A DNA stretch of 64,000 nucleotides from Dendrolimus kikuchii (taxonomy: Eukaryota > Arthropoda > Insecta > Lepidoptera > Lasiocampidae): assembly GCA_019925095.2 (NCBI GenBank), contig CM034389.1:17781435-17845434 (forward strand), written 5' to 3'. Below are positions 33,001-42,938 of this stretch, piece by piece; positions within the stretch are counted from its first letter, which is position 1, and the number at the start of each line of letters is the position of its first letter. Below the pieces are notes generated by a model. That model did not search any database. It saw only the letters and a program-made list of their open reading frames with translations, and had not been told where the DNA came from. Position numbers and translations under genes: made by a program.

Positions 33001-34290
33001 TGTCTTGCCTGGGGGAATAATTCGCGACCCGTGTGTGGGATTCGCCAGATCGGGGGTGGCACTAGCGCGCCCAGTCAAAACTGGTGCCACGCTATTGCCA
33101 CTCCCCAGTTAGGGATACCCACTAAAACCCCTGGGTGTTCCGTCCTGCGCCTTATGCCAGGGCTACGGGTAATTGGGATTCCCGGCTCCGCATGCCCTGG
33201 CAGGCGTGGGCCTCCCTCACGAGGCCTCTTCCATTGCCGGGGGATTAAATCCCCAGCGTCGTCCATGTCTAGTCCGGGCGTGGGGCGGTCTGTAACGCGC
33301 CCCACGGGAGGAGAAATGAGCGCGCGCGGAACACTTGCGCTCTCATCTCGACGGCGTGTGCGGGTGAGTGAGAACCCCTATGCCCCAAGGGGCCCCACCC
33401 GCGCCGCCCGCTTACGGTGGCCGAAGGTCGAAGTCCGCCCTCCGGCGTCGGCGCGTCCTCCTTTGGCGGGAGCGGAGCAATGACGTCCGCTCACGCTCCC
33501 GCTCCGCCTCCTCCTTCGCAAGCATGACGCGCTCACAGAAGAAAGAGACGGCGTCCCATCCGGGTTTGCTCCCGACCATGGTGCGAACCACGGCCGGGAG
33601 CGAGGTGTCAAATCCGGTAAAGGCGACGAGGTCTCGGCGCTGCTCTGTCCATGCTGGACAGTCCTGGAGTGTGTGCAGCGCCGTATCCTCGTCGCCTGTG
33701 TCACAGTGATGGCACCCTGACGTTAGCTCGCGGCCGAGGCGACACAGGTACCTCCCGAAGCAGCCGTGCCCCGAGAGGACCTGCGTCAGCCTGAACGTCA
33801 GGGTGCCGTGACGTCTATTAAGCCATTCGTGCAGGACGGGCCTCACCGCCTCGATGGTGGCGGGGCCCGCGCTGGGGCGTCGAAGGCGTTCTTCCCAGAC
33901 CCCCACGGCAACCTGGCGGAGCTCCGACCGGCACGCCTCCATCTTTGTGTCACGTATACAGCGACGCTAGGACCCTGGCTTCCAGGTCCCATGGGGGGGA
34001 TCCGGCGAGTAGCGAGGCCACTTCGAAGGACACCGTACGGTATCCTCTTATTGCTCTGACGGCCAATACACGCTGTGCCTGACGAAGCAGCGCAGCGGTT
34101 CGGGCCGTATGCTGGTATTTGGAGGTGGGCGATTACGAGGGCCGTGAAACATCACGGCCTCGGTCTTCTGCAACGCCACCTCCAGTCCAAGACGCCGGAT
34201 CCTGCCTACGATAGACGACACCCCAGCCGTGCCTAGAAGGCACGCCTGTCGATGGGTCCTCCCGCGTGCGGCGATCAGCGTGTCAGCTTA
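33001..34290 (-). pseudogene. R1-like non-LTR retrotransposon ORF2 C-terminal half and 3' UTR, minus strand
   Basis: On the minus strand it opens within the reverse transcriptase just after the active site (DTLIAARGRTHRQACLLGTA, then RRLGLEVALQKTEAVMFHGP). It jumps across an internal deletion near 34110 to LLRQAQRVLAVRAIRGYRTV and ASLLAGSPPWDLEARVLASL, where a TGA interrupts. A clean 176-codon frame (33942-33412) follows, carrying an R1-type CCHC zinc knuckle (Cys77, Cys80, His90, Cys95 of that frame). The 3' UTR runs to about 33001. The G+C content is far above that of the neighbourhood. The plus-strand open frames of 97-162 codons here are its shadows. R1 clade is well supported by the knuckle and RT thumb; whether it targets rDNA is unknown, and this copy is not in rDNA. 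Confidence 0.8.
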
Positions 34291-34397
34291 TATCCCTGGT
34301 CCAACATATAGGATACTTTTCATTACGAAATATTAAAGAGTTCCCGTGGGAAAGTTAAAAGCCGCACCCCGCGGACGAAGTCGCGGGAATCAGCTAG
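34291..34397 (+). repeat. Helitron (family B) 3' end
   Basis: CCCCGCGGACGAAGTCGCGG followed by GAATCAGCTAG and host T matches the family B terminus. The 5' part appears to have been displaced or replaced by the R1-like copy. Confidence 0.65.
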
Positions 34398-34408
34398 TAA
34401 AATACTAT

Positions 34409-34838
34409 CGAGAAAAGAAAGAATGTAGGTTTTCCGGCGAAATCAAATTGGCGATCATTTGAGTTTTTTTCGGAATTCAGAGTCATGCAAGTTATGCAAA
34501 AATTTTGGAGGCGTTCAAGTTTATTAAGTTGTTCTTGGGTTAAATTTAGGTAGCTGGCGTCCGCATAATCAAGGGTAGGAAGTAATAAGGACTCTACTAG
34601 CTCAATTTTGGTGGTAGTGGGTAAGAAATTACTCAAACTTCCATGGGATTTGGATAAGGGATATAGCCGCCGCTTTAATTCGGTGATATGAGGTCGCCAA
34701 GACAGCTTACTGTCAAATATAACGCAAAGTTTTTTACCTTATCACTGAAAGGAATGATTGTGCCGTCAAACATTATGCTAGCTATGGTACTCCAGTCGAC
34801 CTTATTAAGCATCCGTGAGCTACCGATGACAATGACTT
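34409..34838 (-). pseudogene. LINE reverse-transcriptase fragment (thumb region), minus strand
   Basis: From about 34838 downward: SSRMLNKVDWSTIASIMFDG, then a frameshift near LGVIFDSKLSW, RPHITEL, and the open frame 34636-34394 with SNFLPTTTKIELVESLLLPT, LDYADASYLNLTQEQLNKLE, RLQNFCITCM. It lacks both the catalytic core and the 3' end. Jockey-type arrangement; clade uncertain. Confidence 0.65.
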
Positions 34839-35419
34839 AGTAGTAGAAGTTATATTGCGTAGAAAAAAAAGCTCTAAGCAATAAAACAATGGCGATTGTT
34901 TTATCAAAAATATTGTAATTAATTTATTGTGTTTGTTACTTCGTGAGCAATAAAGTGTTATATATCTATCTTATAGTACTCTTTGAATTTTAGATTGGTT
35001 TTGGTTTAAAAAATATATTTGGTTTAATAGCTATAATAAAGCGTCAAAAACGAAAGAAGATGATTTCTGCTTCTATCTAGTTGTTTAGAAGCTCTAAGAG
35101 TTATAATTCCGACAGATCGGGATTGAAATTTGAACGTTTCTTACTCTTGATTTCAACACTAGCGCCAAATTGATTTGAGATTGCGTGTCAATTTGGAGAA
35201 CTAAACGAAATCGGAATCGGGATCTTATCGCTACTCTCGAGTTGATTTTGACAGCTGTGTATTGCGACAATATTGTGTTGACTATTGTGATTTTTCCAAT
35301 AACAAAAGTGTAACTTTTTAGAAATTGTTTTGCGTTTTAAGTGGTTTTTAATAAATAATAAGTTCCTAATATGGCTAAATTAGTACTAATATCGCACATT
35401 TTACGTAAAATGCACAATA
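34839..35419. other. Unassigned, possibly 5' part of a decayed DNA transposon
   Basis: 35100-35300 has balanced base composition and precedes the Harbinger-like frame. Ends cannot be defined. Confidence 0.3.
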
Positions 35420-35650
35420 AAAACTACAAGAAAGAAGAAATGAGCCTCGTATAATGCGTTATACAAATAGCGTATTTTCAATGATTGAAGACGAATTTAT
35501 AGCGAATTATAGAGTGAGCTAGGACTTATTTGAGGAAGTTTATGAAACATAAAACCCTTTTTATCAACTCCGAAGTGAAGTGATATACCGCCAAGTAGGT
35601 TTGTTGTCCTTGTGTATGAAGTACGAACACAAAGCCCACATTGTAGTTTA
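35420..35650 (+). pseudogene. Possible PIF/Harbinger-like transposase N-terminal remnant
   Basis: The frame MRYTNSVFSMIEDEFIANYR VS*DLFEEVYET then, after a frameshift, KPFLSTPKRSD, resembles the pre-catalytic part of Harbinger nucleases (…YR[L/V]S.DLFEE…). Stops interrupt it and no catalytic residues survive. Supported also by the minus-strand frame at 36160-36370, since Harbinger elements often carry a second, oppositely oriented gene. Confidence 0.35.
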
Positions 35651-35924
35651 TCTAATGAAACAAAACATTCTTTGCATTTAATACAGTACTTATCCTGGTT
35701 TGTAAGTGTTTACTTTAATATTATATATGTTTTAGAATTAATAAAGAAATAAAATACCGCGCTTAAATTAAAATGTAGTTTTATTATAGTAACTAGTTTT
35801 TACCCTAATATTCTTAAGAACTTTTTGAATGGATTCAACAATTCCAGAGATTATGTTATACGATAAAACAGAGATTAAAAATATTTTTCAATTTCAAAAC
35901 TATTACTCTAATCACCTATTTATA

Positions 35925-35990
35925 TTGTCATGTCCCTTACGGGGTAGACAGAGGGGATTATGCTACTAAACTTTAACTACTTGTATACAA
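35925..35990 (-). repeat. Short LINE 3'-tail fragment
   Basis: TGTCATGTCCCTTACGGGGTAGACAGAG resembles the minus-strand end of the family T LINE (CCCTTGCGGGGTAGGCACGA at 20777). Confidence 0.4.
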
Positions 35991-36159
35991 TTAAATTTAA
36001 CACGTCCTGAACATTATATTATAATTGAGATAATTCAATTATTTGTATTTTTATTAAAGTATAAATTAAACTACCTATTTTTAAATAATTATAATGAAAC
36101 AATATATAGAGTTATTTAAGATAAAAAATATATTTAATTAGCAATTATCAAGGCTCTGG

Positions 36160-36370
36160 CATTTTCCTGGCAATTTCCAAAATGGTATTGGAGATTAATA
36201 CGAGAGCATTTTCTACATTGCCCAGATTTTCAGACATTTGTAGAAATTCCTGTGCAAACTGCTTCATCTTCTGTTTTCACAAATTGCAGCACATTATCTT
36301 TATCTAAATATCTGCACGGGGTTGAAGGGTAACATCGGCAGGATTGTGGTCTTGTGCCTCGAAGCGGAGT
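36160..36370 (-). pseudogene. Decayed minus-strand frame, possible Harbinger accessory protein C-terminus
   Basis: Read on the minus strand: MKQFAQEFLQMSENLGNVEN ALVLISNTILEIARKMPEP then stop at about 36153. This polar, helical tail is like those of Myb/SANT-like proteins that accompany Harbinger transposases. The upstream part is frameshifted. Weak on its own. Confidence 0.35.
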
Positions 36371-38181
36371 GGTTGCTGGTGTATCTAAAATATAAAAAAC
36401 AATAATGTAGAATCTTAGTTGGTTAACTTATTGGTTAATACAAATCAAAAGTTCAGTAAAAAATACTAAAGCGTATTTTTTTGTTACGACCTAAATATTT
36501 ATCACAAAACACTTCAATTATGCATACTTAATTGGGTTCTGTGAACGATGGGTTGTTATTTATGTTTGGCATTCCCAAACATTTTAACAAAAACTTTCTT
36601 GTGTAATGTGCTCTCATCAAGTGACAAATAAACAATAAGATCGGCAAAATAAGAAAGAAACACAAACAACTAACAGCTGCTTTGAAGTACGATATTAGTA
36701 TTACTTTAATATATTAAAACGGATTGAGTTTGTACTTACGACTTATTAGATAATTGATACAATATCCTCTATTACAGTTGGATTCCACTTGTATAACTGT
36801 CTTAAATCACGGCTGGCACACAATATATCTCTGAAAATCTAATTCCACTTACATTTGGAAATTCGACAGAGAACTGAGAGAACTTTGAGTATTATGATAG
36901 TGTAGGCAACGGTCACAACACATACAGTTAAAGTCATGAATGTATTTATGATTTAAACAATGTTGTTTTTCAGATTTTAATTTAAAATGCTACAATTAAT
37001 CAGTCAAACAATCTTTACTAATATATCTATTTATTACTCGTGTTATTTAAAAGATTAACTATTTTAAAGTCTTACTAGCGAATTATTTTGATGTGTTGAC
37101 CAACACCAATGCGACGCTTTATGGAACTAACTTCACGCGTCCTAAACAATCGCAATCTAATCTTAATTTTAATCCAATGTTGCTTCAGTAGTACCGAATC
37201 ACGTCACTTCAAAATTGACATTGGGATTGAATTGGTCTTGTATTGGTATTGAGATTAACTTGGATGTCACAGTATATATATTGTTCTACCAGTAGTTACA
37301 TATTCTTACGTGGTAGAGCCATGCTGGAATCATCATCTTTATTACAGCAGTTAGGGCTGGCTCGTTAGGTGTCATACCAAGAACTCGCAGAATATCGGCG
37401 TAAAAGCCTTGAGTCAACCTTGAGCTAAACGTGTTTCGTGCGATGAGTGAGAGTTCCGATGGTCCATTTCCCCTTGCTCTATCCTTTACCCTCTATCCTG
37501 TTTTTCCTGTTTGATCTTTATATCTCATCTCTGCCTCATTTTATTTATCCCATCCTAAAGGCTAGTAACGCGTTGCCTTCGCCTGTGTTTATGCAAATAA
37601 ACAGATCTCGAATAAGAAATAATAGGTCTTATGAACTAAAAAATACACAATATTTTAATTAATTAAAGTGGAAATTCATCAATATCATTCAGTAACTATA
37701 CACGTAATATTACAAGTACTTATGCCTCAATTTTCTGTCAATAAAAACATGAGGAACAAGAGAGATTACTGTATATTTTTTATACTGTGGCTTCTTGTTG
37801 TTATTGTGTATTATATGTGTAATTATTATGGCTGAAGTCTTTACGCCTTGTTTGTCTCGACATACCGCTCGTCGTTAAGGGCACTTATCTTGGGTATATA
37901 TTATACCACATAAAATAAGATTATTTTGTTATTTTAATGCTCAAATACCTATTCATCGTGAAAAGGTTATATTGGCTAATTTTAAGCGGTCGGGAATTCC
38001 TTTTCAGCCAATTTCAGAAAGCGCCATAAAGAAATTGAAACGAATGGAATAAATTTTAGAGAGCATTTTAATTAAAGAAGAATTACAGTTCTTAATTATA
38101 GTTTTGAAAAAGCTTATTAGTAAGAAAATTTAGCACCATATCTGAATAAAAACAAAAATATTTATTTCATACAATAAGACT
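36371..38181. other. Unassigned intronic stretch
   Basis: 37080-37290 has GACATTGGGATTGAATTGG, which may be the far end of the Harbinger-like element. The 71-codon frame at 37447 resembles nothing known. Confidence 0.35.
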
Positions 38182-38299
38182 GACCCTGAGGTTATGTGGG
38201 CTAACCCATTGCCAGCTTAACTCACTTAAACGCAGAGGTCACAGTTTCGATTCCTGTTATGGTAAATTTCGTAAACTGACACACATACTATGGTCTGTA
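38182..38299 (+). repeat. SINE family 3, 5' half
   Basis: GACCCTGAGGTTATGTGGGC and the B box AGTTTCGATTCCTG (38244-38257) with ATACTATGGTCTG match the first part of the 24280 copy. The remainder appears at 38911. Confidence 0.6.
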
Positions 38300-38566
38300 T
38301 TTTGATAATAAATATATTAAATTAAACTTTGTTTCGATTTCTGTACGTATGTTTTGTGATTTCACAACATTTATATCGTTTTAGATTTATAGAGATAATT
38401 TTGTGTTATTTATGTTAGTGTTATGTATGTAAGGCGAGTGACATGTGTGATTTATAATAATGTTACAACCTAGGCGCCGACAAAGACAGGTTCCACGTAC
38501 AGATTTGTAGAAGCACATTTATTACCCGTCGGCATTTGAATTAATAACTAATAACATTAAAACTAT

Positions 38567-38885
38567 TGTAATTCTTTTATGATCGTTTTCTTTTGTTTAC
38601 TTATTTATTGGGATATGTTTCTAGAGAGCGGCCTATTGTTCTATTGTAATCGTTTACAACCCCTTGCGGCTGTGGTCACTAGCCAGGTTTGACGGATTTT
38701 AAAGTACAAGCTGATTCTAGGAAGTTCGGTCACGTTGCCGGGCGGGCACATTGCATTTGTGCAGTATAAAACGATGGCCGGATGGAGGGAAGAGCAGTCG
38801 AGCGAGAACCACGATCAAAGCGAGTCGTGTGTACTACAATTGGGAATCTATTAGTAACAGTAAAGTAATGAAATGAGGTTGTAAT
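38567..38885 (+). mobile_element. LTR (5' portion) of an LTR retrotransposon, plus strand
   Basis: It shares with the reverse of 39095-39508 the words TTTTGTTTACTTATTTATTGG, GCAGTATAAAACGA (a TATA box), CCGGATGGAGGGA and CAGTCGAGCGAGAACCACGA. It begins at about TGTAATTCTTTTATGATCG and breaks off in the R region. No internal coding adjoins. Superfamily unassigned. Confidence 0.65.
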
Positions 38886-38910
38886 TAATGAAAAGGTTGT
38901 GTTAATTGCA

Positions 38911-38995
38911 GACAGTCTGGATGTCTAGAATCTGCCCCAGAGCGGTCCGTTCTTTATTACCTATAACACAAGACTGGTATGCTTGGCGATTATTT
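38911..38995 (+). repeat. SINE family 3, 3' half
   Basis: GACAGTCTGGATGTCTAGAA, CCAGAGCGGTCCGTTC and CCTATAACACAAGACTGG align with the second part of the 24280 SINE. It may be the continuation of 38182-38299, separated by the LTR insertion. Confidence 0.55.
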
Positions 38996-39094
38996 ATATA
39001 AGGAATTGATTCCTACTTTATCTTTGTGTTTAACAGTCAACTGTTATATTAAATTTAGTTCGCGAAATAAGTATAATACGCGGCTTTTTGATAT

Positions 39095-39508
39095 TGTTAC
39101 GAGATGCAGGACTCGAATTAAAATGCCGATAGAATTACTATAGAATTTATTAGAACTATTCAAACACGTATAACACAGGTACAAATAGAATTGAACACAA
39201 TCAGTGCAAACGTAATGCACGATTCAATAACATGCGCAAAGTCCGTCACTATATAGCCTATCGAATGTACACACGTCTTGCTCGTATCATAATCGTCGCT
39301 TGACTGCCTCACCCCTCCATCCTGCCGTCGTTTTATACTTCATAAATACAAGTGTGCCTGCCCGTATCGTCGACTTATTTCCTAGAAATCGTAATACGCC
39401 CACCTGGCTAATTAAGCCTGCAAACGGCTATAAACGTGTACAATAGTCTATTTTCCACAATAACCAATAAATAAGTAAACAAAAGAAGACAATCATAAAA
39501 AATAATAA
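39095..39508 (-). mobile_element. Solo LTR, minus strand
   Basis: On the minus strand: start near AATAAAATG (about 39508), TATAAAAC promoter box (near 39335), CAGTCAAGCGACGATTATGA, polyadenylation signal in TTCTAATAAATTC (near 39160), end CTGCATCTCGTAACA at 39095. It is the same family as 38567-38885 and 63766-64000. No PBS, coding region or PPT is attached. The left boundary (TG...CA) is clear; the right is approximate. Confidence 0.7.
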
Positions 39509-39599
39509 AATGTGTTTTTATAGGTAGGTAGGTGGCCCAAATTGTAATAATATTATGTTCCTTATACTAAGGGAACTTTCCTGTGATCCACAGTATTCT

Positions 39600-40024
39600 A
39601 TGATTGAGGGTGGTGTGGACACGTCCTTCGCATGGAAGACCACCGTTTACCCAAAGCAGTGTTCTTTTCAGAGTTGGCAGAAGGTAAACGGAAACAAGGT
39701 GGTTCGCACTTGCGTTATAAGGACGTGCTCAAGCGTCATCTAACTGCATGTGACATAAAACTGACAAAATGGGAGGAGCTTGCTATGGAAAGGACTTCTT
39801 CGCGATCCATAATCTTTAAAAAAGTCAAGGCTTTCGAAGAGATGCGCTTAGAAGATCTGAATACCAAACGTCAAACTCGCAAAGAGCGACCCAAGCCCTT
39901 CTATAGCTATACGTACAACGCCGTTGGCCAACTATATTGTGCGATATGTGGCCGGGAATTTAAAAACAAATTCGGTCTGGCCAGTCACATTAGGGCCCAC
40001 AGGCGGCAAAATAATGACATTTAA
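39600..40024 (+). pseudogene. LINE ORF C-terminus with a C2H2 zinc finger
   Basis: The 130-codon frame 39632-40024 continues an upstream, frameshifted WCGHVLRMEDHRLPK. It carries SELAEGKRKQGGSHLRYKDV LKRHLTAC and ends in one classical C2H2 finger (Cys103, Cys106, His119, His123; YCAICGREF...GLASHIRAH). I recognise this WAGHV...KRKQGG...finger tail from non-LTR retrotransposon open frames of many invertebrates, not from a host transcription factor. No RT core is present. Stop at 40022-40024, then a short UTR with (TA)n. Confidence 0.65.
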
Positions 40025-40159
40025 GGGGTCGCCGTTACAGAAATCGGTAAGGAGGACTATATATATACTATGATTGCCAATGTCCAATTCGTATAATACC
40101 ATATTTCATGTAAAATATACATAAATAACCTTGTTTTTATACAAGGGAAATCCGTTTGA

Positions 40160-40430
40160 GGACCGGGAGCCGCGCGAGGGGGAAAGGTCGCAGCTCGTGT
40201 GTGGGATTCGCCAGGTCGGGGAGGCACTAGCACCTCACGTATGAAGTGCTATAGCCACACCGCAGTTAGGGATACCCACTAAAACCCCTGTCTGTTGCTC
40301 GTACGTCCCTTGTCCGGCCTGTTGGCTCGCTTGTGCATTAACCTCCAGCCCGGGCCGACGACGGCCGAGCCCTACACGGGCTAGCCCTTCCATTTTTTAG
40401 TCGAAGAGCTGGGTCTCTCCGCCTCCCTCG
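40160..40430 (-). repeat. R1-like LINE 3' end, minus strand (non-coding)
   Basis: GTGTGTGGGATTCGCCAGGT, GGCACTAGCACCTCACG and GTTAGGGATACCCACTAAAA correspond to 33035-33130. The minus-strand start GGAGGCGGAGAGACCCAGCT matches the start of the 42395-42657 copy, so both begin at the same place. Confidence 0.7.
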
Positions 40431-41169
40431 CTATAAATAACCTTACAGAATCTAACCTAACATAATACTTTGCATACGTCAAGATATCAAATAAATTAGA
40501 TACATTGTACATATTCAATAAAATTTCATATCCTCTGCAACGGAATGAGATTCGCTCTTCTAGAAAATATTGCCGCATAAATCAAGTTCAACCGATACGA
40601 AGATAGTCCGCCGATTGTATATACCATTCAGACTCTCGTGTCCATTACATAATGGACTTATAAAGGCTGTTTAGGATCATGGAAATGTACTCTCAATCGT
40701 ATTATTTCTGAACAAGCGCGATTGAGTTATATGCCAAGTTTTGATAGGCTATTTTCTTCTATTGTATGCTTAAGTTTGCTATGTGTGCTGGCCGTGTCCT
40801 TCGTGGTATTTTGTAAGGGAAAGTATACCGATGTTATTTATTATGATTATTTTCCTGTTTACGTTTCTACTGTGAAATTATTATGGTTTATTATCAAAAA
40901 TTCATAACATCGATTAAGATTGTTACTGCTTAAACTCCCGTCCATATTAAAATACTCATTCAGAAATACCACAAACTGTAATAATTTATGGAAAATTGTA
41001 AAGTAAAGCACCTATGATGCCTTTGGTGGCATTTTCGGTGTAAAATAACCTCTAAATTAGTAAAGAGAAAATAATTTAGCGAAAATAATTTAGCGGACAG
41101 TTTTTTCATACGTCAGTTTTGCTCACCAAAATAAACAAATAAAAAAAGAGTCAAATAATGGTATAAACG
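40431..41169. other. Unassigned intronic stretch
   Basis: A hydrophobic 61-codon frame at 40722 resembles nothing known. No other feature. Confidence 0.35.
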
Positions 41170-41325
41170 GCTCGGATCCCCCCCCCCCCCATTTCAGGGT
41201 AATAGACAGTATATGCACTTGTCAAAGTGTGTTGACTCGTCTCACATATGGATTGTTTCATCACGCTATTTACCGCAAGATATGGTAATTGTAACAACAT
41301 TCATATTAGATCGCTAAAACTTATC
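41170..41325 (-). repeat. SINE family 1 fragment, minus strand, with 13-C run
   Basis: TAATAGACAGTATATGCACT, GTGTTGACTCGTCTCACATA and GGTAATTGTAACAACATTCA follow the order of the minus-strand SINE body at 4320-4470. A run of 13 Cs at 41178-41190 lies at its 3' side, where other copies have a shorter CCCC run. Confidence 0.6.
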
Positions 41326-42394
41326 ATAGGAATAAGTTGTCGCTTGTCGCATCTGTGCGTTGAAGACTAAGCTCTACGAGTTCTGTCTTAAAATGAAAAG
41401 TATTTTTAATAGTATCAGATATTACAGTACCGAAGTATCTAAGCTTTAATTTGGACGGATTTTCATCTTATACCTTTGTCTCCGAAAGCAATATAGAATT
41501 CCAAATAAAAGTTCTAAATGAATATTCTATCATCATTGTCTTGAGACACAGCAGCGCAGGAGTATCGGTATTTGTTGTTTACACAAATTCAAATTTGTGT
41601 TGAAACACCGAATTAATCAACTTGATAAATGAAAAGGTTCGTATTCAAATTATTTGAAAAGAAGATATTGGAAAAATGCTAACTGAACTGTGGTTGATAA
41701 ATGAACGGTACGAAATTTAGACTCAAGAAATTTGTTTTGTTTTCGTTCCTGTTAAAATATATCAACTGTGGGTTACCCCAATGTTTTAATTAAGAGATAA
41801 ATTTAAGTTTTATTTTAGGTAGAGATGAAAAAGTAGAAAGCAGCCTTCGGGTTCTGAAGCGAACGATCCCAACGCCCCCATGGATTGTTACTAAGATAAT
41901 AATTATGAGTTCATAATTCTCACAATATTAACAAACCGTCAACTGATCAATTTCTATGTTAAAATGTATAGTGTAAATAAATCAACGATATACATAGAAT
42001 ATAATAATATAAGAATATATAAGAAAAACAAAGTTTATATACTATATATACATTGTCTCACCTAGTTTAACGGAAGCAGAGCTCCTGGGTTTTAATATTT
42101 TCGCTTACTTTTTACTTTACTTGCTTTTCACTGTATATTACGAATAATGCCTGACTTGCTTGGCTTGGGAATGTTTTCATTTTTTGAAGTGAAACCTCTT
42201 TCGAATCGTTGTGATTTGAAACTTGATGAAACGAAAAAGCGACATTCAAAAGAGATATTAAGTCTATAGATCTAAGCTTGCGGGAGAACGAGATACGAGT
42301 TTTATATTGTGCAGCATTAGTGCAAGTTTCACTTCTACTGCGTGCGAAATGCATATACATTGTTTTATCCTGGTGAAATTCACTTATGGACAAA
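41326..42394. other. Unassigned intronic stretch
   Basis: No supported feature. Confidence 0.4.
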
Positions 42395-42657
42395 CTGCCG
42401 CAGGGGAAGTGCGGTGGAGCGTATGGGATTCGCCTCGTCGGGGTGGTACTAGCACTCCTGAAGGAATGCTATTGCCACGCTACGGTTGGGGATACCCACT
42501 AAAATCTCTGGTCGAATGTCGTTTCGTCCCATGTCCGCGTTGTGAGGTCATTCTCGCATTCACCTCTATCCGGGACAGACGATGGCCGGCCCCTTTATGG
42601 GCGAGTCCTTCCATTGTAAGCCGGAGAGTGAAACCTCTCCGCCTATTGGCTTGGCGA
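42395..42657 (-). repeat. R1-like LINE 3' end, minus strand (non-coding)
   Basis: GTATGGGATTCGCCTCGTCG, GGTACTAGCACTCC, GGTTGGGGATACCCACTAAA and TCCGGGACAGACGATGGCCG align with the 40160 copy over its full length. It lies only 158 bases before the receptor exon. Confidence 0.7.
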
Positions 42658-42815
42658 CGAACAATAAGAATGTTTGTCTGCAGATTTATTTTATTATATA
42701 ATGTAAAAAAATCTGTTAGTGATAAACTAAATAAATATAATTTCACTAATAAATACATAAAAGATGAAAGACACATACACAATCAGAAGTGAGTCAGAGT
42801 TTTTTTTTGTTTCAG

Positions 42816-42938
42816 ACCAAGTATGCACTGAAAGGCAATTCAAATGTGCGAATGGAAAGTGTATACCGATATCCTGGGTGTGCGAAGGAGAAAACGACTG
42901 CGGAGACAACTCAGATGAAAGTATGGAAGAATGTAAAG
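42816..42938 (+). CDS. Exon encoding one LDL-receptor class A module
   Basis: The exon is flanked by a polypyrimidine tract ending TTTGTTTCAG (42815) and the donor AAAG|GTAAGT (42939). It is 123 bp, phase 1-1, giving 40 whole residues from [20 protein letters not shown] to [13 protein letters not shown]. All six module cysteines are present (residues 3, 10, 15, 22, 28, 39), as are Trp20 and the acidic calcium ligands Glu23, Asp27, Asp33 and Glu34. Such modules bind lipoproteins and other ligands in the extracellular part of LDL-receptor, LRP and vitellogenin-receptor proteins. Phase-1 symmetric exons are typical of this family. Its phase fits exon 1 (11660-11795), so it would be the first module after the signal peptide. 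A lipophorin receptor is a reasonable guess; other LDLa-containing proteins are not excluded. Confidence 0.85.

Larger units (their letters stand above)
11796..42815 (+). other. Putative intron 1 (about 31 kb) filled with transposable elements
   Basis: It is bounded by GTGAGT at 11796 and a T-rich tract ending TTTCAG at 42815. Both flanking exons are phase 1. No other exon with a receptor-like module was seen inside. Its content is SINEs, Helitrons, MITEs, LINE ends and LTRs, annotated separately. A missed small exon, or two separate genes, cannot be excluded. Confidence 0.55.

Noticed and set aside
32995..33483. 162-codon plus-strand frame, proline/arginine-rich
   Set aside because: It is antisense to the R1-like 3' UTR and ORF2; its length is due to the high G+C content of that element.
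39632..40024. Host zinc-finger transcription factor
   Set aside because: The upstream WCGHVLRMEDHRLPK and KRKQGG context is that of a retrotransposon ORF end, and there is a single finger.
42307..42792. 161-codon plus-strand frame just before the LDLa exon
   Set aside because: Crosses the R1-like 3' end on the antisense side and stops before the exon; the splice acceptor at 42815 explains the coding start.
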